From Paramecium pentaurelia (taxonomy: Eukaryota > Ciliophora > Oligohymenophorea > Peniculida > Parameciidae), in assembly GCA_905183005.1 (NCBI GenBank), contig CAJJDO010000001.1, forward strand, positions 191,836 through 255,835: a stretch of DNA of 64,000 nt. The letters are read 5' to 3'. The notes beneath the pieces were generated by a model. That model saw only the letters and a list, made by a program, of their open reading frames with translations. It made no database searches and was not told the DNA's origin. Shown piece after piece: positions 25,962 through 38,412 of the stretch. Position numbers and translations under genes: made by a program. Positions within the stretch are counted from its first letter, which is position 1, and each line of letters opens with the position of its first letter.

Positions 25962-28282
25962 ATGAAAGTGGAAGTCTTTAGTGTATAAACCATTTCTGAA
26001 AATGGAGCACTTTGTTTATTATTGATAATTGAATAGAAAAATCATAAATTACAAATAATGCTAGATTGTGGATTGAATTAAAGATTGGAATGTAATCACA
26101 TTAAACATTATATGAATAAAATTTAGAAAGTAATTAATTAATCTATAATAGTCAAAATTAGTGTTATTATCATAACCATCTATTGAGTATGCTGGAGGTC
26201 TTCCTTTAATTTCTGAATTCTAAATAAAAACTTTATCTACTAGTCCAATAATTGAATTTGGAGTCAGAAATTTTGTTGATCAATTGATTCATTTATAATA
26301 AGCATTTCTTAAAAAAGAGGTTATGGAAGAAGACTTTAAATAAGATTGGAAGAGAATTCTAGATGCTGCAGATGATGCTTATCGTCAAATTAAACCATTA
26401 AAATTTGGATAGAGTGAAACTATGATGTTTGAGAATGGATTATTTTAAGTGACTGTTTGTCCAATTAGAGCAGGTAAAGTTATAGGTGCATGTGCTTGGA
26501 AAATTTAAGTGAATACATTAAATATTATTTACATCACAGATTATAATATGATAAAAGAATTACACATAGATTCTTTGAATATAGAACGTTTATTAATTAA
26601 GAATTAAAAATAATCACTTCTTCAAAGAGAAATTGTTGATTTACTGATTTTGGAAAATTATCCAAAAGAAATAATATAACCTTAAAATAATTAATAAATT
26701 TTACCTCCTTAGTTTTTTATTAAGTCAAAAATGGAAGAATAATTGAGCATATATCATCAGAAATAATAAGGATAATTAATATTTGCATTTTATCCTAATG
26801 AAAGAATTTTAGAGGGAATTAAATCATTACATTAAATATTTAAGGAAAATGAGAAGTATGTTGGAATGAAATGGGATATAAACGTTTTATATCTTGATTT
26901 AGTTGATAAGGCTAGAACATTTGGAGAATTTTTATGTTGGGATAATATATAATCACTTAATTATGATAATTAATCAAAAATTAAATCATAAATTATACTT
27001 ACATCCTATAATAATCTTTTTTCTGGTCCATTCTATTAAGAAAATTTATTAACTGATCCAAATAATACAATTATAATATTTGATAAGCCTCCTTGTTTAA
27101 TTAATGAAAATATGGGTAAGATTAGAAAGAGTTTTGAATTGAATTTATAAATAAAAGAATCATATTCAATAAATTTAAATTATATAAGAAAGTAAATAAT
27201 AAATAATTATATATTTTAGATTATTATTAAAAACAAATGAAAAAGAAAATAAATTAATATCTAATGCACCTAGTACAACTTATTTACCAGGTAGTACAAC
27301 AGATTTAGTAGAAACTTAGAGTGTAGATATTGGAATCTAAAAGACAGATGATTAATTTTCAGTATTAAGTGATTAGAAACCGAATCTAGAACCTTTGTTT
27401 GATAAAAATAATTATAAGTCACATAATTAATTGTATTTTATAGAAAGTGAAATAAAAGGTAAAATTATATATATCAATATTATAGAATAAATATAATTTA
27501 CAACTGCATAATTAGACAGACCACTTAGACCTATGTAATAACTTCATTTAAGAGATGATTATGGATCAGATATACCTAAGTATATTAAATTAATGAAGAG
27601 TAAAAGAAGATAATAAATTGAAACACAAACTTAATAGATGGAAGAAGAATAAGATGCAGAGAATGAAAAATAAAAATTGTAAGAATCAACTTTTGCTATG
27701 CCTAATATGAATAAAGTTTTAAATTAAAAAATTGTTACAGTTTAAGCAATGGTATCTGTAAAATAACTACCATAAAATTTAAGAAATGCTGAAATGCTAT
27801 TAGAATATTTAAATCCTTAGAATTTATTAATTTTAAATCCAAGTACTAAACCTAGATAAGGTGGAATTTAATTAGCAGTTGCAAAATAAAGTTAAGCTTA
27901 ATCACTTATTTCATTAAATGATGGATAAAATTTACCTTTTGTAGAAATGTAAGAGAAATAGATAGAGATAAGATCAGCAATATAAGTAAAAGGGAAATTA
28001 GAATTGAAAATCTTTAGAAATACATAAACAATGAGTTAAATTTTAAAATTAGTAGCTACTTAAAATAAGAAACCGATTTGTCATCAAAATATTTAATTGT
28101 TGGCCTTATATGAAGAATTAAAGAAGAGAGGAGATTTAAAATTGGAATTAGGATTTTGTTAAATAAGTCTAAATAATGGATAAGTAATAGTAAGTAAAAC
28201 AAAGTAAGGATTCAAGGTAGAAGGATATTTCAGTAATTTGTACAAAGAGGTTAGAAATTTGATAAAGACATTAAATATCTGA
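25962..28282 (+). CDS. CPSF2: CPSF2/CPSF100-like mRNA 3'-end processing factor
   Basis: About 756 residues of metallo-beta-lactamase/beta-CASP fold. IMLDCG (~43) matches the LDCG strand of CPSF2. LLSQPSIEYAGGLP (~60) matches its LLSHPDxxHLGALP segment. KPLKFGQ and CPIRAGKVIGACAWKI (~160) match KFSQ and PLPAGHMIGGTIWKI; IIYITDYNMIKELHI matches its VDFNHKREIHL. As in CPSF2 the metal-binding HxHxDH motif is absent, so it is probably the non-catalytic partner of CPSF73 in pre-mRNA cleavage. Introns are at 26130-26151 and 27192-27219; each changes the frame and each has TGA downstream if unspliced. A 27-base stretch at 27459-27485 looks like a third, stopless intron. The C-terminal 100 residues are well ordered as in the family. 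Confidence 0.88.
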
Positions 28283-28330
28283 TTTGATATTGTTATGAAA
28301 TAAACGCATGTATTTAATATTATATATAAA

Positions 28331-29942
28331 ATGAATGGAGGTCATCGTCTTAAGTTTTAGATATCCTTTAGTGTTGATGAAGTAAAACCAGAGATTATTA
28401 CTCTTAATCAATTTGATGATGCTCTAAAATTTGAGGATAGATATGAAGCATTATAAACTTTAGGTATAAACTTATAATAATTTTGAATAGGTTAAGGTGC
28501 TCATGCTGTAGTGAAGGTAGCTAGAAAGAAAGATACAGACGAGATATTTGCAGTGAAAATAGTGAGATCTGGAGATTAAGAAATATAAAACAACGTTAAG
28601 AGAACTTTTAATAACACTAGATGTTTAAGACATCCAAATATTGCATAGGATATTGAATTATTTATAAATGAAAAGATGGAAACTTCATATTTAATAATGG
28701 AGTATTGTGCATTTGATTCATTAGAATCAATTATTAAGAAACGAAAATTGACAATTATGGAACTTAGAATAGTGATGAAATAATTACTTTTAGCAATTCA
28801 ACATGCTCATTAGAAAGGTATCTGTCATAGGGATTTAAAACCTGATAATGTTCTAGTTGATTTGAGTGAGAATATGGATTAATCTGAAGTACGAGTAAAA
28901 GTAGTAGATTTTGGAGTATCAAGAAGATTTTAATCAAAAGGATAAGAGATTGAAATGTTGACAAAAACAGGTAATATATTTTATTGTGCTCCTGAAATTT
29001 ATCATAAATCCTGTTATTCTAAAGAAGTGGATATATGGGCAATAGGAGTAATAGCATATTAATGTTTATTTTAAAAACTTCCATTACATTCTGATGAATA
29101 TTAAGATTTTGTTGAGTTATTAAGATGTCCAGATAAATGGAAATTTAAAGAACATTTAAAAGAATTAGAAATTCCTCTATAAAATTTAATTATTGGAATG
29201 TTGGAGTATGATAGTTAAAAGAGAATTACTATAGATGATGCATTAAGGAATTCTTTTTTTGAATAACAACAAAGAGAAAGTACTCCTTTGATAATTAGTA
29301 CTAATTTGGAGAATCTAATTTATAATAATAATAAACATATGAAATAATTATAAACAAGTTTAGCTATTAATAACAATTATTTTGGTAATCACAATTATAA
29401 TTTGGGCAATATGATTCAAAAACTTTAAGGACAAAATAATTAAGAAAGAGTAGATGTAGAAGATTTGACAAAAAACTTTGGAAATATTCATATATTATAG
29501 AAATAGAATGAAAAAAGAGGACCAATATAATTAATGAATTCTATTGGTAGTAGTAATGTTTTAATGAGTAAATTTGGAAGTAGATAAGAAATATCATATT
29601 AAACTCAATCTGATGCATTAAGTATAATAATTAATTATATTCTTAGGGAAAATATGTGATATCAAAGGTTCTGCAGATCCTTTTGGTGATTTTGCTATTT
29701 AATAAAGTTAAGAATTAAAAGAATAATAAGAATCTAATTCTCAATAGAATAATAATACTTAGAAGTTATTTCAATAATTAGGATCTTAAATTGAATCTAG
29801 TATAAATCTCACTGCTGAAGATCATACTAAAGTAATCAATCAATTAGACAGTTTGGGAGTTCCAAAAAGGAGTTCTGTACTTGCTTAATTCCTTGGTGAT
29901 TTGGGAATAAAAGAAGTTGATGAGATAACTGAAGACTTTTGA
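28331..29942 (+). CDS. Ser/Thr protein kinase, unassigned group
   Basis: A 519-residue kinase. After ~43 N-terminal residues the Gly-loop LGQGAHAVVKV is assembled across a 27-base intron (28464-28490) that contains an in-frame TGA. The ATP Lys is in FAVKIV (~66), the catalytic loop CHRDLKPDNVLVD (~157), DFG in VVDFGVSRRF (~185) and the APE motif reads CAPEIY (~213). The ~220 residues after the kinase domain are Asn/Gln-rich with no known domain and are continued by a 25-base intron (29622-29646). The catalytic motifs are complete, so it should be active. The tail is unlike CDPK or AMPK kinases; CAMK or ULK relationship cannot be decided by eye. It starts 48 bases after the CPSF2 stop. Confidence 0.9.
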
Positions 29943-30189
29943 ATTATTTGAATATATACAACATCATTAATCTTTATTAAATGCCATTCTTTAATCTTTA
30001 TATAATATTTTAAGAATTCTAAAATATCTACATATACTTATTATAAAATAATAGGAGATTATTAATAATGATAGATATCCTTAGATAATCTTGTTTTACT
30101 ATATGTTACTTGATTGTTATTATATTTATACTAAATCAAGTATATTATATCAATAAAATCCTTAAAATTTCCCTTTATCATATTAATAA

Positions 30190-31432
30190 TCAATGATGTT
30201 TATAATGAATATCAGCAAATTGTCTTAAGTACTCCATAGCTGGTTTTGGAAACCAAATGGATTCAGTTTTCCATCCTTCTAAAAACCCTATATGTCCTCC
30301 TGCCTTTGTTACACATATTATATTTTTAGCACTCTCCTACAGTAGATGTTATTGCAAAGCCTTGATATGGCAAACATCATCATCTTCACTACATATACAT
30401 AATGTTGGAGTCTAAAATAAATTATATTTTTACATTTATTAATGGGTATCTATTTGCTAATGAAAAATGCTAATAATAATCTTTTACACTCTTATATCCA
30501 TACATCTAAATTACAAAATTTGCATCAAAATCACTTATCCAAACAGCTGATAATGCTCTATCAACAACTTTCTAACATTCTATAGGATATCTTAAGTAAC
30601 ATTCTTATTTTGGGTTGCATTCCTTCAATTTTCCTTATAAAATCTTAGTTAAAGCAATATCCATTGAATAAGACAAATATTTCTAATTAATCAACATTTG
30701 ATGTGGAGCACACACTAAGACAGCTGCATCAACTAATCTAATATTGTGAAATCTCCCTAAATAATTACCTAATTATGCTCCTCCATAAGAACAACCTATT
30801 GCTAATATTTTATTAAAATGATATTTCTATTTCAAATAACTTAAACAATGATGTAAATCAGCAGGCAAATCAACTCTTATTCTCTAATTCTAAATAATAT
30901 CATTTTCAAAATGTTCATAATCTCGATAAGGATCATCATAATTTTATGGGTTCATATTTAATCCATAATTATAGAATTTTGGTTTAAAAGTAAAATCTCC
31001 ATCCTTCTAAAGAACTCTATAATTGTAAACACATATATTATGAAAATGTTATTTATGAGCTTCACTTACTATAGTATTTATATAGCCATCCTCAACATTT
31101 CCTGTTAAACCAGGCATTATAAATAATAGTGGTTTATTTTTGTCAATTCCATGTCCTCTATCTATCCAATCAATTGACATTCCAGTATTTTCAATATACT
31201 CCTTATTTGATGAATGTTTTTCTTTTGGATGCTTAAATGTAGATAAAACTGTATGAAGAAAACCATTCAAATAAGGAGTTGGAAAATATGAAAACAATGA
31301 TGGACATCTCTATATAATTTATCTTATTTCTTCATTTTCTTTGTAAATCAATTTTACAGCTGGCCTTTTGTATTGGTACACTTGATATAGCATAAACAAT
31401 ATCAATAAAATTATGAAAATATAGAAAAACAT
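30190..31432 (-). CDS. Alpha/beta hydrolase, ABHD1/3 (EMB8-like) family
   Basis: A 406-residue membrane-anchored serine hydrolase. Residues 1-18 are a hydrophobic anchor (FFYIFIILLILFMLYQV). The oxyanion strand is LLFIMPGLTGN (~100). The nucleophile elbow is AIGCSYGGAQLG (~200). The acid is in CICSEDDDVCH (~324) and the catalytic His in KAGGHIGFLEGW (~355). The order and the PGLTG motif match ABHD1/ABHD3/EMB8 lipases, which act on phospholipids in animals; the substrate here is unknown. A 22-base intron (30412-30433) changes the frame and restores the acid and His region. The start is 74 bases from the divergent Fe-S carrier gene, so the two share a promoter region. 29943-30189 is convergent spacer with nothing visible. 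Confidence 0.92.
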
Positions 31433-31506
31433 ACTTGCTGATGATAATTCTATATTTCCTAAATTTCTTAATTTATTAATTTATAATAATATTACAAACT
31501 CTTGTC

Positions 31507-31998
31507 ATGTTAAGAATTTCTAAGACTTTATTTTTAAATCTTGCTAATATCAATCGATTTGCTTATCATACAATTAATGATCAAATAAAACTTACAGATT
31601 ATTGTATTTAGGTATATATATAAATAATGAAGGAAATTTAAAGAAAATAAACAAGCAAATACACAAACAAATTCTTAAGATTAGGAGTTGATGGAGCATG
31701 TAATATCTTATCATTTATAATATAGAAGGATGTTCAGGATTTAAATACTCTTTTAATTTTGATGATTAAATTTTAGAAGATGATTATGTTCTAAAACAAT
31801 AAAATGAAATCATATTTGTTGTAGATGAAATTACACTCAAATTTGTTAATGGATGTGTTATAGACTATGAAAATAAGATGATTAGAGCAGCATTTTATGT
31901 AATTCTAACATTTTATTATTTAGGTCTAAGAAAATCCAAATGCAGAAAAATCATGTAGTTGTAAAGCATCATTTGCTCCAAAACCTGAGTTATTATGA
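31507..31998 (+). CDS. ISCA2: A-type iron-sulfur carrier (IscA/HesB family), mitochondrial
   Basis: A 146-residue protein. The N-terminus (MLRISKTLFLNLANINRFAY) is basic and hydroxylated, like a mitochondrial presequence. The fold begins at IKLTDYC, then KFLRLGVDGAQGCSGFKYSF, FVNGCVIDYE and the end NPNAEKSCSCKASF. The three conserved Cys (GCSGF and CSC) that bind the cluster in IscA-type proteins are all present, and the NPNA...CSC ending resembles ISCA2. Introns at 31700-31725 (26 bases) and 31899-31923 (25 bases) must be removed to join DGA to GCSGF and the C-terminal Cys motif. Role by family: maturation of mitochondrial 4Fe-4S proteins. Confidence 0.92.
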
Positions 31999-32134
31999 TT
32001 GTTAAATAATTAATTAATATTATAATCTTGAATATTACAAATTTAACCAAATATTTTAACTCTTTAGAATTATTTACTTCATAAAAAAAGCTTATTAAAG
32101 ATGAACTATTCCAATTTAACATTTATTTAAATTT

Positions 32135-33271
32135 ATGAACTAAAATCATATTGCAATTCATAACTAACATGATATTGATAAAATACCTAATCGTAATAGA
32201 GTTAGATCTGTTTTCTCTGATGTATCTAATCTAAAATTCTCTTGTATCAATTTTTAAGGAAAACAAAATTATCAAAATATAAAAGAATAATAAAAATCCT
32301 AAAAAACTAAAAGAAGAAATGCAATAATTCCCTGTTTGACTAAATTTCCTGATATATATATTAGTTATCCAGAAATCAAGACAAATACTTATAAAATACT
32401 TAAATATTCTATACTAGAGAAACCTATACTATCTTATCATGAAGCCTATTATTTAGAAATACGATAATTTGAAAGAGAAATTGAATAAAAAGTAAATATG
32501 TTTTTATTACCTTAAGAAATATGATAGTAATTTTGATATAAATTAACATTGTTTTACAGAATAATAATTTGAAAAAGCTCTAGATTGGATGATTTATTAA
32601 ATTTTTAGATTTGAAAGTTTTAGTTATGAATCATTATTTAAAACAATAGAACTAATATATTTATATTTAAGTAAGACATAGTAGGTGAAATTTAAGGATT
32701 TAGAATTAATTTCTGGTTGTTGTATTTACTTATCATCAAAATTAGTTGATTTAAATCCAATTTATATTGATGATTTAATTAATGAAGTAAACTTGTAGTT
32801 AATTTTAGGTTTTGGAATGTAGATTTGATTATTAATAAGTATTGAAATAAGAGTAGTTAATATGTTAAACACTTAATTATAATTTGCTTTGCACTTGTTC
32901 TTTATAAATAGTTTATCGAATTTTGTAAGAGATTAGATAAGATTTGGAGTAATTTTATGATCCTGGGAAAATTGAGAATTTAAAGAGATAAATATTGGAT
33001 AATTTATTATTGATGGAATTTGGAAATAAATTTAGATATATTTCATAATGTAATAGGGCTGTTAGTTGTATATTATTGACAATGATGGAAAATAAAATTG
33101 ATAGACGAGTTGTAAATATTTGATTATTATTAAACGTGTTAAGCGGTTTTGGAGAGTGTAGATCATTTAGAAATGAACATAAATTGGATTGAGAAGAATG
33201 CAATAGAATTAAAACAGTATATTTAATAAAATAAAGATAAATATGGAAATAGGAACTATTTAATATATTGA
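32135..33271 (+). CDS. Cyclin-box protein
   Basis: The centre matches a cyclin fold: FDINQHCFTEQQFEKALDWM, SFSYESLFKTIELIYLYLSK, LISGCCIYLSSKLVD, then EQLICQTLNYNLLCTCSLQI, which fits the E..IL..L.Y.L helix of the cyclin box. Two introns of the typical 25-base length, at 32492-32516 and 32798-32822, are both frame-changing and required. The N-terminal ~119 residues are basic and disordered. The 3' end is uncertain. The frame used so far meets TGA at 33121-33123, while a +1 frame just downstream reads well (AVLESVDHLEMNINWIEKNA) to TGA at 33269. Either an unrecognised intron (a 43-base candidate starts near 33112) or a one-base indel separates them. Partner kinase is unknown. Confidence 0.8.
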
Positions 33272-33310
33272 ATTTTTATGCGCCAATTAATAAATATTAT
33301 AATTTAAATT

Positions 33311-34744
33311 ATGTCAGATCAATGCACCAAGGGCACTAATTGGGGTGTGGTTTCCATTGATGATAAAAATTTATGTATCAAATATAATCAGAGCAACATA
33401 ATCAAATTACCACTAAAGAAAGTTGTCAATTCGAACACTTAGAAGAATGATATCGTACTTTAGTTGAGTACAGATGATTATGGTGAAAAGTATGTATATA
33501 ATTTTAACCTAAAAGTGATGATATGCTATGTGAAGTCAGATTTTACATTCCTCCTCAAGAGTAGGTAATATAGTTGAAATAAATTAGAAATTGAAACAAG
33601 AAAAAGAAAAGAAGAAATAAGAAAATGAGGAAAATTAAAATAGCATGGAAGAAGAGGATGATGGAGCAGATGAAGATGCTGAACCAACATTCTAATAGAA
33701 ATTATAAAATGAAATATTAACTAAAGCAAAAATTGGTTAAAGTAGTGCTGATTCTATTCTAACTATTCATGATGTTCCCTTAATTGTTCCAAGGTATTTA
33801 CTTTATTTACTATATTTATTAGAGGTAAATATACAATGGATTTCTTTACAAAAGATATCAGATTTCATGGAAATACCTATCAATTTACAACTGATTATAA
33901 GGGAATTTCACGATTCTTTTTGTTACCTATGCCTGATGAAATTAATCTTTCTTTTGTGATTGGTTTGGAGCACCCTTTCAAATAAGGTCAGACAACATAC
34001 AATTTTTTGGTCATGTAATTCAAAAAAGAAGTTGAAAATGAAATTAAACTAAAATACAGTCGACAAAAATTAGATGAAATTGGTTGGAAGGGAATTAAAG
34101 AAGAATATTCAGGACCACTCTATGATATTGTATGTGAAGTCTTGTCTGAAATTACAGGAATCAAAGTTGTATCTCCCAAGAATTTCAAGAGTAAGAATGG
34201 ACTATTTTGCTTGAGATGTTCTGTTGGTCCTCATTCAGGATTTCTATTTCCATTAGAAAAATCATTAATATATTTATAAAAGCCAGTATTACATATAAAA
34301 CATGAAGAAATAAAAGAGGTCGTTTTCTAAAGAGTAAATACTATTTTATATGTTAGATTGGGTCAACTAATTTAAATAAATTTTTCGATGTTAAAATTAT
34401 ATACAAAAACTAAAATCAATTATTTTCAGGAATAGAAAGGGATGAACTTGACAATCTGACTTAATATTTCTAACAAAAGAAAATTGCTGTAAGAAAACTT
34501 CAAGATGAAGTTCCTCATCTCCCATTAGATGATAGTGATGATGATGAAGATGATGATGATAGTAGATCAAAGAAGAAGAATGTATATATTTCTTAGATAA
34601 ATATTTTAGAAGACCAACATAGATCCAAATAATATGGATTCTGATGATGACGATGATGATTTTCATGCTGGAGAAGATGAAGAAGATGGTAGTGAAAGCG
34701 AAGGAAGTGATGAACCAGAAAGTGCTTCCAAAAATTAAAAATGA
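33311..34744 (+). CDS. SSRP1: FACT complex subunit SSRP1/Pob3-like
   Basis: 434 residues with five introns (33490-33515, 33565-33587, 33794-33822, 34334-34356, 34582-34609), each restoring conserved blocks. Blocks in order: N-terminal PH-like domain with NWGVVSIDD and LCEVRFYIPP; acidic linker; middle tandem PH region with FLLPMPDEINLSFVIGLEHP, YNFLVMQF, SGPLYDIVCEVLSEITGIK and GFLFPLEKSLIYLQKP; then FDVKIIYKNQNQLFSGIERD. The C-terminus is a very acidic tract (about residues 370-425). There is no HMG box, so it is organised like yeast Pob3 rather than animal SSRP1. With Spt16 it forms the FACT histone chaperone used in transcription and replication. Assignment is very secure. Confidence 0.96.
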
Positions 34745-34808
34745 TTATTCATTCATCAGATCATATTCTTTATATTCAATTACACTTTCAAGTTTATTAA
34801 AACATATT

Positions 34809-35742
34809 TCAAAAGTTTGTATACTATTGTTCCTTTCTTCTCTTCCTGTAATCGTATTGGCTATTATTTTATGTATAATAAGAATTGCAATTCTCTTCCT
34901 CAAATGAACTTTGGTTCATTTACATTTATGGTTGTTATTAAAAATATTGAGGTTGAGGCTCTTCTAAAAAAGTAGTCTTCATCTTAAAGGCAGCAGGCTC
35001 AGAAGTTAATAAAGGATGCTTTGATATTTAATATCGCACACTGTTCTTCTCTAATATTTGTAATACTTCATCACTTTTTTTTCTTACCCATTCCATTAGT
35101 CCATCAATTGATGGAAATGATATTATTTGTGCTAAGATATCAAATTGTCCTTAAAAATATGCCTATCTTTCGAGATTGGCAGCTGTCTTATGGAAATTTG
35201 ATAATGAACTTGTTGTTTTCTAGAATTACTATTTTAGTCGATCAAGAGAATTCATAACTTTAATTAATTCAATTGCAATATTATTGTATTATTTATATGA
35301 TAATTCTTCAACTGACAGATCTTTGTCTCCATGAATTTACCATTCCTTATATAAAAACCCCCCCTATTGCAAAAAATTCAGCCACTTAATAATTGAAGTT
35401 CTCACCATCTTTAAATCCATATGAGAACGAGTCAAGTATAAACATTCCTGCAAATAAACATACATATCCTGTTAATATTAATAAAGCTTAAACATAGGTG
35501 AGTGCTGCCTATTTTAAAAATGGCTGAACCATTCCAATCAAAAATCCTACCAACATCAAGCAAAAGGCGGCAATAGAGAGACTCAAATAGCTTGAATATT
35601 TATCAGGGTCAGATGTAGGTATGTTTGTAATTAATGAAGCTGCTTTAGTATGATTATCATCATTCTCTTTCAAATATGAATAATATGCAAGATTGCAAAC
35701 TATGACTAGTGACATGAATGTGTTACTCATTACTAATCTCAT
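34809..35742 (-). CDS. Three-pass membrane protein with helical C-terminal region
   Basis: 303 residues if read as one spliced gene. Three hydrophobic segments lie at about residues 5-24, 50-73 and 78-104. The cytosolic part includes a helical stretch (LIKVMNSLDRLKQQFQKTTS) and a Gln-rich, basic end. The two halves are in different frames; a 22-base intron at 35364-35385 joins them. Its 5' end is GTG rather than the usual GTA, which is a weakness. The alternative is two genes overlapping by about 80 bases, the second starting with an ATG near 35408. No family was recognised. It is convergent with SSRP1 (64-base gap). Confidence 0.65.
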
Positions 35743-35830
35743 CTTGATATCCCTAGATATTAAATATAAATATCATACAATCCCATTCTTATCTTTTATT
35801 TTTATTAAAAATATTACTAACATCAAAATT

Positions 35831-36175
35831 ATGCTCAACCCTTAAGTATTGACTGTATTCTTAATAGAAAAAACTCATGGATTCAAAATATCTGTCCCTC
35901 CATTAGCCCATTTAGAATATATAGATTATTTATAATTGGCAAACCTTTTAGCCAAAGAAGTTAAATTTTATAGAATATAATAATATCCATAAAATTTAAA
36001 AAAGGATCTGAATAATAATATTTAATACTACTATATTATAATATAAATTATAGATATAGATTTATAAATGTATCTTATATGTGAAATGATGTAAATTATC
36101 AATTCAATCTATCAAATCATTCTATCTAGGTTAATATTAGATTCCATTCTAACAATTTTATGTCAAAATTTGTGA
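35831..36175 (+). CDS. Small hypothetical protein
   Basis: A 114-codon frame. The first ~60 residues (MLNPQVLTVFLIEKTHGFKI, SVPPLAHLEYIDYLQLANLL) read like genuine protein. The remainder is Ile/Tyr-rich and low in information. The TGA at 36173 lies inside the 3' end of the convergent B-box gene (overlap 72 bases), so the true end is probably earlier, through an intron I did not find. No family was recognised. Confidence 0.45.
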
Positions 36176-36944
36176 ATGATCTTCTTTCCAATTGCTTATT
36201 GATGTTGAAATCTATCCTAAGCTTTCTGTATCATCATTATTTTAAATTTCACTAAAGAAACCTTTTATTTATTTACTCAACTTATTAATTGTTTTTTCAA
36301 TGTTTACAGAAATTTAATTATTAAATTCAACATAATCGTTGAAAATTTATTATGATGAAATATGCCTCTCTTATAGATTACTAAGTTTTGGGCGTGGGTT
36401 TATTAATTAAAATTAGAACCCATCTTTTGAGGTGATAGTTTCAATTGATGAAAATAATTATTTCACATCTTCCATTGCTTAATCTGATGTAGATATCTTA
36501 TCGAGAATTTTTCCAATTTTTTCATAAGTTTAACATGTCTCTAAATTCTAAAAATTGGAGATGGACCTAAATATCTAAAAAAAATTACTCTTTGATTTAA
36601 TTCAGAAGATTATCAAAATTCCCATTAATAATTTACTTGATTTATATTACCTCCTTTTCGAAACTCTCAAAGATTTTGGATAAACTAAATAATATTAAAT
36701 AAACTATGAACCAATATTTATTATTCATTTCTTCATCATCTCTCTTTTTTTTTTGGTACTGTTATCTGTACTCTATTAAAAACTTTTTTAACGCTGTAAC
36801 TCTGTGTCCTTCATGAAGTTCTAAACATAGACAACATAGAAGTCTTTCTTATTTACAAGTTTGGTCAATGCAAATTGTATTTAACCATTCGTCTGTATGA
36901 CACTCTTTTTGACAATAATTATATGCTATTTAAACTTTTTGCAT
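36104..36944 (-). CDS. B-box-like zinc-finger coiled-coil protein
   Basis: 263-272 residues. Near the N-terminus a Cys/His cluster (CHTDEWLNTICIDQTC, LLCCLCLELHEGHRV, ~11-50) has B-box-like spacing. The rest is helical and polar (DKISTSDQAMEDVKQLFSSI, VNIEKTINKLSKQIKGFFSE). A 22-base intron at 36567-36588 is needed to keep the frame. A 27-base stretch at 36685-36711 may be a second, stopless intron. B-box plus coiled-coil proteins are common in ciliates; no specific function can be given. It follows the next gene on the same strand by 59 bases. Confidence 0.75.
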
Positions 36945-37003
36945 ACTAATAAATAAATATTAAGTGAAACATCATAATTAATAATTCATTAGTACAACTG
37001 TTT

Positions 37004-38164
37004 TCACAATTTTATTTTTTCAAACTAAACTTTTTTTTTTTATGGACTAAAAATGTAAATATTTTTGACTTTCTCCACTAATTTTTGATTTCGATTAGTT
37101 ATTGATCTTTATGTTGCAGTCTCTCTTATATCTGGAAGATTAGACAATGATTTAATATGATTTATATTTCTTGTAGTAAATGCAGTTTTTAATTTGATTG
37201 GAGATGAACTATCAGTTTCTGTGAGACTTTAAAGTTAATGATATTACAATTAAACCTAGTCCATCATTTTTGATATTTAATTCGCCTGAATACTTTATTA
37301 ACGTTCATTAACATAATTTTGAATCGAGGTAAATGTCTTTCTTTATTTTTTGCTCAAATTCAAGACAACCTTTGGTTAATCTGAATTTTATTCTGTTTAT
37401 TGTTTCTTTAAAGTTCGTTTTGCAACCGGAGAATTATTAAGAGATTAAGAATATCTTTTCAATTCTTCTTGAAATTAAATATATTTCTCTGAATTCTACA
37501 TGTTACACAATAGTTCTTGAGACTCTCTCATTTAACCAAGTTGTAACTCAAATTACCGAATAATAATGGTTGGAGATTTCTCTTCCAGTTTTATAGGAGA
37601 TTCATCCAACTTTTGTAATTATGATGCTCCTAAACTACTTTAGGTTTTGATATTGTTTGAATGTTTAATTAAAATACTTGACATTCTTTTGAAGATAGAT
37701 TTCTTTCTCATTTCATTCTTTCTTAAGGCTTTTTATTAAAGATGTTAAGCAACAAATGTAGTTGGATACAGTGTTGAGAGTCTGACCTATAATTCATATT
37801 TAAAATATTTACTAATTTATCACTAGCTCTCTCGTATTCACTTCTTCTTCTGATTCGGATAATGTCTTAAATGACATTTGCAGCCTCTATTTAACTTTTA
37901 CTTTTATGCAGTCTGTTGCATTATTGCTTCATCCTTAAAACTCTGTGATAGGGTGTTCTTGTATTTAAATAGGACTTTCTTTAAGGCGACAAGAGATTAT
38001 CCTCTTATACCAGACCTTCTTTATTGCAAATCTAAATAAATTTCAAATTTTCTATCGAACATAGTGTGTCAAACTTCTGAAAATTATGTGACTACTTTAC
38101 TATAAGTATTGAAAATTTATTTACTTTTTGTTTGATGATTAGAATGAGAAGATTCGACATCCAT
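37004..38164 (-). CDS. Hypothetical basic, low-complexity protein
   Basis: 369 residues, rich in Ser, Lys, Gln and Asn, with short helical stretches (AANVIQDIIRIRRRSEYERA; ELQLGQMRESQELLCNMQNS). The VIQDIIRIRRR segment is reminiscent of an IQ-like calmodulin-binding helix, but this is weak. Introns at 38100-38124 (25 bases) and 37787-37812 (26 bases) are both required; the frame phases at start (38162), after each intron and at the stop (37004) agree. No family was recognised. Confidence 0.75.
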
Positions 38165-38412
38165 TCTTCTATCAATGATCTAATAATTGTCGGATAGCTG
38201 ATTTGGCACAAATCTTCTATTTGATTTTTATGATAACATTATTATATTTATAAATTTAGATCTTTTATTAAGTATCCAATAATTAAATATTACTTAATAG
38301 TTGTTCTACTCTGAAAATTACAATCTTCCCATTTTTAAATAACTCCATTCATATTTTTTTGAATTTATTCATCACTAAAATTGTTTCTCTCACTTCACTA
38401 TTTATAAAATTA

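Noticed and set aside
34397..35257. Several small frames on both strands
   Set aside because: Shadows of SSRP1 exons and of the membrane protein gene.
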